NCBI RefSeq assembly: GCF_018598225.1
Contig: NZ_JAHESF010000020.1
Location: 1 to 64,000 of the forward strand
Origin: Chryseosolibacter histidinae
GTDB lineage: Bacteria > Bacteroidota > Bacteroidia > Cytophagales > Cyclobacteriaceae
Reading direction: 5' to 3'
DNA length: 64,000 nucleotides
Shown: positions 38,922 to 44,579 of the stretch, piece by piece
Layout of the letters: each line of letters begins with the position of its first letter
Position numbering within the stretch: position 1 is the stretch's first letter
Position numbers and translations under genes: made by a program
The notes under the pieces: model-generated
The model's input: the letters and a program-made list of their open reading frames with translations, nothing else
What the model was told of the DNA's origin: nothing
The model's database searches: none

Positions 38922-39728
38922 ATGAGAACTCGTCTGCTGCTGATACTGTTGGGTCTTGGAAGCGTTTTTTGCCGAGGGCAATCACATAAGAATATTGTAT
39001 TACTAACGGTCAGAAATGATCGATCTGAGTTAATCGACGTGGTTAGATTCCTAAATGCCAATAATCCAAGATTGACTTGTGTGAATGTTGATCTGTTCGA
39101 ATGCGATCAACGCAGGCCACATGATCCATTTCCAAATGACGAAGATCATTTCGATTCATTGGCAGAGCGTTCAGTTATGTATCCGAGCGAAGGTGAAAAG
39201 CAATTGTCACGCGAATTGAATGCTTCTCGTTCCTTGCTCATGTTGTCAGAGGTTCGCCCTGTCGGGAAGGAGGATTATGCAAATGTTAGCGTCTGTGGAT
39301 TTTTACATCCTGATAATGTAACCAGCGGGTTCATCAATTTGATTGGTGACGAGCGTATAGCTAATCAGGTGAAAGAATTCCAGGTCAGTATTCATGATTT
39401 CTTCACTGAAAAGGAAATTTATCACTTTAGTGTGAATGTTGCCTTGGCCTTAAATGCGGAAAAGACACAGGCCTTTATCAAGTCCCATAATGACACTGTA
39501 GAGATTGATTTTGACCGTGAAAGAAAGTTTGATACTTACAGCTTTGATGATTTTGCGGAAAACAAAGTGAGTGGAAAGGTTCTTACGGGTAAAGTACTAA
39601 TCATCGGTGTGAGTCAGCCTGGAGATTATTTTCTTGTTCGGAAAGGGAAAAACAAGAATGCCGCGTTGAAAAAGATGTCGACGTCCGAAATTTTTGCAAA
39701 TATTGCCTGCCAGATAATTGGGGAATAG
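38922..39728 (+). CDS. Exported protein resembling a stand-alone CHASE2-type sensor domain
   Basis: A 268-residue protein with a signal peptide (LLLILLGLGSVFCRGQ) and no later membrane segment. The layout follows CHASE2 domains: NIVLLTVRNDRSELIDVVRF with NNPRLTCVNVDLFE at the start, and near the end GKVLIIGVSQPGDYFL followed by MSTSEIFANIACQII, matching the 'GKIVLIG...GVEIHANI' close of CHASE2. In known proteins CHASE2 is fused to kinases, cyclases or adenylate cyclases through membrane helices; here nothing follows it. It stands between two RHS tip cassettes and is followed by three palindromic repeats, so it may be a lone partner gene whose toxin was lost. Function is unknown. Confidence 0.55.
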   Translation: MRTRLLLILLGLGSVFCRGQSHKNIVLLTVRNDRSELIDVVRFLNANNPRLTCVNVDLFECDQRRPHDPFPNDEDHFDSLAERSVMYPSEGEKQLSRELNASRSLLMLSEVRPVGKEDYANVSVCGFLHPDNVTSGFINLIGDERIANQVKEFQVSIHDFFTEKEIYHFSVNVALALNAEKTQAFIKSHNDTVEIDFDRERKFDTYSFDDFAENKVSGKVLTGKVLIIGVSQPGDYFLVRKGKNKNAALKKMSTSEIFANIACQIIGE

Positions 39729-39780
39729 GATTGTGAAAAAATGACTCCTTACCCTGCAAGAAAGGCCAGGGAATCCCTTT

Positions 39781-39820
39781 AACTGATCCAAGTGTTTCTG
39801 ACCGCGCAATGGCATGCCCC
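39781..39820 (+). repeat. Truncated copy of the RHS-island palindromic repeat (copy 1)
   Basis: Contains the left arm (GATCCAAGTGTTTCTG) and the core CCGCGCAATGGCATG of the repeat but lacks the right arm. It begins 53 bases after the stop of the CHASE2-like gene and abuts the next full copy. Confidence 0.6.
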
Positions 39821-39822
39821 TA

Positions 39823-39877
39823 AAACTGGTCCAAGTCTTCTGATTGTGCAGTGGCATGCGGGAGACTTGGACTTTTT
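39823..39877 (+). repeat. RHS-island palindromic repeat (copy 2)
   Basis: Arms GTCCAAGTCT (39829-39838) and AGACTTGGAC (39863-39872) pair over 10 bases with a 24-base loop and are followed by five T residues, so the copy also has the form of an intrinsic terminator. The core reads GCAGTGGCATGCGGG. Confidence 0.8.
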
Positions 39878-39901
39878 GTTTACCGATGCTTGCTCTATTC
39901 T

Positions 39902-39953
39902 AAACTGGTCCAAGTCTTCTGGTCGCGCAATGGCAAGTGGGAGACTTGGACCT
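39902..39953 (+). repeat. RHS-island palindromic repeat (copy 3)
   Basis: Arms GGTCCAAGTCT (39907-39917) and AGACTTGGACC (39942-39952) pair perfectly over 11 bases around a 24-base loop that includes GGTCGCGCAATGGCA. It ends about 17 bases before the start of the duplicated RHS core. Confidence 0.8.
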
Positions 39954-39969
39954 AGTATTAGTGCACATT

Positions 39970-41070
39970 CGAACGACGACAACAATACACAGGTAGAAGT
40001 GTATTTCGACGATGTGACCATCACGCACACACCTACGAATATCATTCAGTATAACGAGTATTATCCCTTCGGCCTGCAGGTCGCTACCAGCTGGACTCGG
40101 GAGAATAACAAGAATGATTATCTTTACAATGAGGGTAGTGAGCTGAATGCAACCAGCGGATGGTATGGAGACGTTCTTCAGAAGCTACGATCCGGTTCTG
40201 GGCAGGTTTATGCAGGTTGACCCGATGGCGTCGGTTACTCATACACTATCCCCTTATCAGTATGCGGATGGAAACCCTGTGTTGTTTAATGATCCATCAG
40301 GATTGCTGCGGGCACCGAGGGACCTCCATTCCATGGACTGGAGTGGCTGGACTGATTATTTGGGTGGCGGTGGCGGAAGTGCGGATTTTGATTGGGCTGC
40401 TCAGTACCGAAGCATGGAGTCGAATTATGCCATAATGTCGGAGAAAGATTTCAGAAAGTATTATGGGCTTGAAGACCTTTCATGGAATGGAGATTTTGGT
40501 TATAATGAGGATGGCGAATTCGGTTATTGGACAAATGCAAATTACCTTGATGAGAATGGAGCAGCTGTTGTGAACACCATATTTATTCCGGTTGGCGACC
40601 TGGCCCAGCAAGGTGGGCCAGGTGAAGAAGCGCATAATTCACTTTATACATTACGAAGTGACTACACCAGGATGAAGCATTTGCTTGGAGAGTTTTTATC
40701 TGGCGAAGGGCCTGAACGAAGTTTGTTTTACGGAAGTCATCTGTTAACAAAAGGTATGATGAATTCCGCAGTTGTTAAGAGAGCCAAGGAATGGTATGCA
40801 GCGAATGGTAATGGTCAGGATATGGTTAGGCGCCATTTTGATTTCTTTGCAACAGACGTGCCCTTTGTTAGTTCTGATATAGAACAATTTGTTGGCTCCG
40901 CACGAGTGTCAATTTACCCGCGGGATGGTCTAACACTTTTTGTCATTGATCATACAACAGGTCGTTACTTAGGTGGTTTTGATTCTGTTCCTGATATATA
41001 TCGAGTACCCGGTCAAATTACCCCCACAGGAAATATCTATCAACGGTTTATTTGGATTGAATGGAAATGA
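39970..41070 (+). pseudogene. Orphan RHS core-end plus variable tip, broken by a frameshift
   Basis: From about 39970 the DNA closely repeats the end of the intact RHS gene (36890 onward), including the segments for EVYFDDVTITHTPTNIIQYN, YYPFGLQ, SYDPVLGRFMQ and FNDPSGLLRAPRDL. One extra base around 40165-40169 (TGGTATGGAGACG against TGGTACGAGACG) changes the frame, so the first part reads in one frame and the rest, to the stop at 41070, in another. The shared sequence continues to about KYYGLED; beyond that the tip is unrelated to the intact copy and has no HExxH motif. It ends RVSIYPRDGLTLFVIDH and GNIYQRFIWIEWK. No signal peptide or start precedes it. This fits an orphan rhs tip cassette that could replace the resident tip by recombination. 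Confidence 0.8.
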
Positions 41071-41468
41071 TTATGAACAGCAAGTACTTTTGTGGCGCAT
41101 GTTTGATTTTAGTTTTAATGATCGTTGCCTGCTCTTTTAATCAAAAAGAGAAACCAATAGATCCTGAATTGCTACCAGGTAAGTATTACAAAGACGTTGA
41201 TTCAAGTGATTCAATTTTCATCTATCCAGACAAAACTTATAAACACACCTTTCATAGAAAAGATGGAACAGTGGATAGTCAAACAAGTACATGGTATTTT
41301 AAGCCAGAAATTAACGATCTTTTTTTTGAGCGCTTCATATTTTATACAGACATGGGGCCAAGCGAATTTACTGGCACTTGGCCACCACATGTATTTGTCA
41401 CTGAAGAAGGGCAAGTGAAATTAAGATACTCCGAAAGAGTGTATTACTTAAAGGCAGAAGAGAAATGA
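41067..41468 (+). CDS. Small lipoprotein overlapping the orphan RHS tip (candidate immunity or partner)
   Basis: The ATG at 41067 overlaps the tip stop as ATGA, the same arrangement as the intact RHS/lipoprotein pair; ATGs at 41061 and 41073 are also possible. The 133-residue product has a signal peptide with lipobox LMIVACSFNQ. The remainder (LPGKYYKDVDSSDSIFIYP, then STWYFKPE) is beta-rich, like small lipocalin-type envelope proteins that start with a 'G.Y' motif. I do not recognise a family. It was probably acquired together with the tip and may protect against it. A strong intrinsic terminator lies eight bases after the stop, closing this cassette. Confidence 0.65.
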   Translation: MIMNSKYFCGACLILVLMIVACSFNQKEKPIDPELLPGKYYKDVDSSDSIFIYPDKTYKHTFHRKDGTVDSQTSTWYFKPEINDLFFERFIFYTDMGPSEFTGTWPPHVFVTEEGQVKLRYSERVYYLKAEEK

Positions 41469-41475
41469 TCGCAAA

Positions 41476-41506
41476 AATAAAACCCGGCTCATCACCGGGT
41501 TTTATT
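41476..41506 (+). terminator. Intrinsic terminator after the orphan-tip lipoprotein
   Basis: AATAAAACCCGG at 41476-41487 and CCGGGTTTTATT at 41495-41506 form a perfect 12-base stem with a seven-base loop (CTCATCA), ending in a T-rich stretch. The A-rich left side makes it work in both directions. Confidence 0.88.
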
Positions 41507-41509
41507 TTA

Positions 41510-41775
41510 TTGAGGAGTTACGCTAATCGTCAAATTATCCTCAATGATTGTGCATCCGTCAGGTCTGAACTCGTGATGGTTATAAGCCCCAACCGGATAT
41601 TTATAAATCACATGGCAGATACAGATCAGCACCTGCAAGACAATTTGCATTCTATTCTAGATCTGTCAAAAATATTGGATTTGGACTCTCAATTGTAAAT
41701 TTAGCGTTAAGTACGTATGCGTTGCATCAGCAGGTGAAGGATGGTCAACCGATTGATCCTATTCCTGGAGTTTAA
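41510..41775 (+). pseudogene. Decayed third RHS core-end and tip
   Basis: At 41519-41548 the DNA reads YANRQIILND, aligning with the RHS core end YADCNPVLFND. A seven-base insertion shifts the frame, after which PSGL (41556-41567) continues the core motif and then hits a TGA. A third frame resumes at 41572 with RDGYKPQPDIYKSHGRYR and runs to the stop at 41773-41775, containing the hydrophobic helix IGFGLSIVNLALSTYALHQQ, a type of segment common just before RHS toxin domains. At least two frame changes and a stop make it a relic. The sequence immediately after it is a possible partner gene, so a third tip/partner cassette once stood here. Confidence 0.6.
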
Positions 41776-42352
41776 AGGAAATTCCGTGTACCAAAGTAAA
41801 ATGGTAGCCCTGAAGAAAATTTCCGGATTAGATCCTCCTCTGAAGATCACTTATAAACCGGATTCAATGATAATTAGGTTTTATAGTGATTGGGCAAGAA
41901 AGAGAGGCCTGCTAAACAATGACACTCTGCAGTCAGAAGACTGCTCTTGTGAAGGATACAAGTCTCGCCAACGCACTCCGCCAACCGCGGGAAGACTTGC
42001 ACCAGTTGAGGGGGTTAACCACATAAACATAGGAAAACCTTTTGCGGTATTAGTATACGAAGTTGATGCTGAGGGAAAAATTACGAAAGGAGAGGATAGT
42101 CTTGGTAGCACTTACTCGAAGTATTTTTATAACGACGAAAACAGGCTAGTGTCCATTGAATCATTTGATAGGAATGATCACGCCCCTCGTGGGAAGTGGA
42201 TTTATACTTACGAACAAAATGGTGATATAAGTGAAATTTCTTTATTGGAGCCAAACGGCACTGCTATTCTAAGGCACTACTATACTGACGGCCTGTTAGA
42301 TTCAAGTACCGAGCGTGGCTTTAAAAGCAAATATAAATTTGTCTACTATTGA
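41741..42352 (+). CDS. Unknown protein after the decayed RHS tip, with YD-like beta segments
   Basis: The frame runs from an ATG at 41741, which overlaps the decayed tip, but an ATG at 41801 lies 25 bases after the tip's stop and may be the true start (183 residues). No signal peptide is seen from either start, unlike the other partner genes here, so the 5' end may have been lost. The C-terminal half (SKYFYNDENRLVSIESFD, then WIYTYEQNGDISEISLLE, then GTAILRHYYTDG) has the tyrosine-rich beta-hairpin rhythm of YD or MORN-like repeats. It may be a former immunity protein of the third tip or a piece of an RHS-like shell. A palindromic repeat begins 32 bases after the stop. Confidence 0.5.
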   Translation: MVNRLILFLEFKGNSVYQSKMVALKKISGLDPPLKITYKPDSMIIRFYSDWARKRGLLNNDTLQSEDCSCEGYKSRQRTPPTAGRLAPVEGVNHINIGKPFAVLVYEVDAEGKITKGEDSLGSTYSKYFYNDENRLVSIESFDRNDHAPRGKWIYTYEQNGDISEISLLEPNGTAILRHYYTDGLLDSSTERGFKSKYKFVYY

Positions 42353-42384
42353 TAGTAGGACCGAGATAAATTCCTATCTACTAC

Positions 42385-42436
42385 ATGGCCAATTTCTGGG
42401 TCGTGCGATGGCATGTGGGAGACTTGGACTTTTTTG
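42385..42436 (+). repeat. RHS-island palindromic repeat (copy 4)
   Basis: The left arm is shortened (GGCCAATTTCTGG) but the core GGTCGTGCGATGGCATG and right arm GGGAGACTTGGAC are kept, followed by six T residues. It lies 32 bases after the third partner gene, in the same orientation as the other copies. Confidence 0.75.
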
Positions 42437-42540
42437 CTTGCTCCCGCTTGCTCAGCTAATTCACATAATAATCAGCACGTGAGATAGCTCAGACAACTTG
42501 ATGTAAAACTGGCGCCAGGTAATTTTATACTGAAAGTGAA

Positions 42541-43356
42541 ATGTTTAAGAACCTATTCTTTTGTCTTCTGCTAGTAACAGGAATTTGTTGTGATCGGAAT
42601 AATTCGCAGGTAAATGAAGTTACAGCCAATTCAATGCCTCAATTCGAAGAATTGACGGTCCGGCAGCTGTTGGATTTTTTGGCGCAATTAAAGCACGAAG
42701 AGGTCAAAGAAGTGGCGTCCCGAACTTATAGTGCCTTTGACTTTGGAACTATGCTGCCAGCAGAGGCTCCTCCGCCAGTTTGTGATTCACCTACAGAAGT
42801 GTTTTACGATGAGGCCGGACATGTGGTTAGAATTGTAAAAATTTATCGCCAGCAGTTTGGGTATGAGTTTCGGGTTGCGGCAACGACGAATGGCATCAAT
42901 GGATTCACGATACTTTCGGTTAGGGAGTTGAAAAGCCCGATAGTTTCAACCGCACATGATCTTTACAGTATAATATTGATTCATAAAGGCATTCCCATCT
43001 TCCTTACGCTTCAGCGGTATGGCAGCAAGGAGTATACATCTTTTCACGACCTTAGCAGCATTGTCTTATTAGATCGAAACCTTAATGCTCAAAGAGTTTT
43101 ACGCATTAGGGAAGCAAAGACCACTTCCTGTGGAACGCTCATTTATAACGGGTGTGATGTTGTATCTGAACGAATATACAATACCCCGAACGAACAGCTA
43201 TTGTCAGATCGGCTTAAGGTTGTGGAATTGCTAACTCAACTGATGCACACAGATTATGGGAAACCCGTTCGTGAATTGAAAGTGAACGTTGCTGAATATG
43301 CGTTCCTACCTTTATGGACATTTGAAGATAGACATGGATATCTTAAAGACAAATAA
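42541..43356 (+). CDS. Exported protein of unknown function flanked by palindromic repeats
   Basis: A 271-residue protein with an N-terminal signal (FFCLLLVTGICCDRNN) that could be a lipoprotein signal with one of the two Cys residues, though the residue before it is not ideal. The sequence has DSPTEVFYDEAGHVVRIVKI, reminiscent of a single YD-like hairpin, and a helical region QLLDFLAQLKHEEVKEVAS. I do not recognise a family. The coding is A/T rich like the rest of the island. It is flanked by palindromic repeats (42385-42436 and 43426-43478), as a separate cassette would be. No RHS core end directly precedes it, so it may be a partner gene without a tip. Confidence 0.6.
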   Translation: MFKNLFFCLLLVTGICCDRNNSQVNEVTANSMPQFEELTVRQLLDFLAQLKHEEVKEVASRTYSAFDFGTMLPAEAPPPVCDSPTEVFYDEAGHVVRIVKIYRQQFGYEFRVAATTNGINGFTILSVRELKSPIVSTAHDLYSIILIHKGIPIFLTLQRYGSKEYTSFHDLSSIVLLDRNLNAQRVLRIREAKTTSCGTLIYNGCDVVSERIYNTPNEQLLSDRLKVVELLTQLMHTDYGKPVRELKVNVAEYAFLPLWTFEDRHGYLKDK

Positions 43357-43425
43357 TGGTGTATCCGATGAGGCATAGAGTTGACTCTAGTTCATTAGAG
43401 ATTGGATTCGTTTCTAGAACTCCTT

Positions 43426-43478
43426 AACTGGCCAAGTCCCCCGGTCGTGAAAGGGCATGCGGGAAACTTGGACCTTTA
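43426..43478 (+). repeat. RHS-island palindromic repeat (copy 5)
   Basis: AACTGGCCAAGTCCCCC, then GGTCGTGAAAGGGCATG, then CGGGAAACTTGGACC: arms CCAAGT/ACTTGG and CCC/GGG still pair. It lies 69 bases after the stop of the preceding gene and is the last copy seen; the island seems to end here. Confidence 0.75.
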
Positions 43479-43598
43479 TTTGACCATAATTCCTCAGTTA
43501 TTAAATATCGGAGACAACAACGCACAATCCACATCCCCTCTCTTCCTGCAATCTTCATTATATCCTTCTCACTATCTTAAAGAGAGGGCACGGGTAAG

Positions 43599-44249
43599 TT
43601 AAGCCGCACACGCGACAATGGGTGAGGTTCCCGCACCCACCTCAATAGGCGTGTTCACCCAATTCCCCACCCAATCCCTCACCGTCACCATCATCCTGCA
43701 AACACACTCACGATCTCCGGATCCTTTCAATACCCTTAAACCACTAGGAGAGGTTCCGCCCTCAGAAGAGACTCCATCCCCAAGCCTCACCGTCCACTCA
43801 TTCTTCTGCCGGTCTTTCAACACAGCAGCGCCTGTACCCACGGCCCGTCCTTCTGCATTCATAAGGGTTACTGTTACCGATGCCAGTGAGAAACCTGCTT
43901 TGCCAGCCGTGATGGTCATGCGTCCATGGGAAACGTCTTTGCATTTGACCGCCGTGATCGCAGGTTTGCGCATGTAGTCGGTGATCGCTGCCGTGTATGC
44001 GTTCGGTAGCTTCAGCTTGCGCGCTTTGGCAACGTAGTATGCCTTCTTATCAGGATCTTGCAGCACCCGTTTCGCGAATGTTGAAGCTGCCCTGAAGCGA
44101 AGGCGGTTCTCACGCTGATGGGCACTTTCTGAGCACGGCCGGCGCGGCTTGTTGGCTACAATAGTTTTGCCACGGAGCTGACGGAATACGATCACGTCTC
44201 CTAGCATGCCGCTGGCGCCTTTGGTAAGGGGATTGTTTTTAATGATCAT
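43599..44249 (-). CDS. Conserved small protein of unknown function (DUF6266-like opening)
   Basis: A 216-residue protein on the reverse strand, without signal peptide. It opens IIKNNPLTKGASGMLGDVIV and FRQLRGKTIVANKPRRP, a layout found in many small Bacteroidota proteins of unknown function (for example DUF6266, 'G..G..G..V....GK..V...P'). Residues about 40-95 are helical and Arg/Lys-rich; the C-terminal half is beta-rich (MTITAGKAGFSLASVTVTL). Codon use is G/C rich like the PUL genes, not like the RHS island, which suggests the island ends before it. It is divergent from the sugar dehydrogenase gene, with 330 bases between them. Its role cannot be stated. Confidence 0.7.
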   Translation of the reverse strand: MIIKNNPLTKGASGMLGDVIVFRQLRGKTIVANKPRRPCSESAHQRENRLRFRAASTFAKRVLQDPDKKAYYVAKARKLKLPNAYTAAITDYMRKPAITAVKCKDVSHGRMTITAGKAGFSLASVTVTLMNAEGRAVGTGAAVLKDRQKNEWTVRLGDGVSSEGGTSPSGLRVLKGSGDRECVCRMMVTVRDWVGNWVNTPIEVGAGTSPIVACAA

Positions 44250-44579
44250 AACCTTGCTATTTTTTTCTTGTCGGTATCGAGGCCCTGGCTAAAAACCACG
44301 CCCGTTCGCCTGTGACAAATTAACGTCTGGGTGTACGCTTCTGCTATCCATTTTCGACGACCATTAGACAAAAATTCTTTGAGCATGGAAGAAATCATCC
44401 ACGAACGGCAGATATAATGGTTGCCAGTTGCCCAGATCTCCGGCGGATAGCCGCTCGCATTTAGACTCCGCCAGGCGTGCAGAAAAAGTGCACAGAGAGT
44501 GGAGAATTTTTCAAAAAATACGGGGAGCCTTCGCAGGTATGAGTTTGGTGCGCACACCCGTATTGCGCCCCTTACCACT
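44250..44579. other. Divergent intergenic region of 330 bases
   Basis: Lies between two divergent genes and should carry both promoters, but no clear TTTG/TAnnTTTG pair was found. A short GTTGCCAGTTGCCC word at 44416-44430 belongs to the GTTGCC repeat family seen at 7774 and 55299. No gene is supported here. Confidence 0.5.

Noticed and set aside
39792-40220. Possible 142-residue gene starting in the palindromic repeats
   Set aside because: Its first 60 residues are translated repeats and the rest is the RHS core fragment before the frameshift; there is no sign of a true start.
41465-41698. Possible 77-residue forward gene overlapping the lipoprotein stop
   Set aside because: It covers a perfect intrinsic terminator and reads through the decayed RHS core-end in mixed frames; it is better explained as part of the relic.
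39781-43478. The palindromic repeats as integron attC sites
   Set aside because: They stand at cassette ends and can fold, but the GTTRRRY/RYYYAAC core sites and an integrase gene are not seen.
43402-43602. Possible 66-residue forward gene
   Set aside because: It mainly translates a palindromic repeat copy.
44246-44578. Reverse-strand 110-residue gene in the divergent gap
   Set aside because: No motif, and it would leave no space for the promoters of the two divergent genes.
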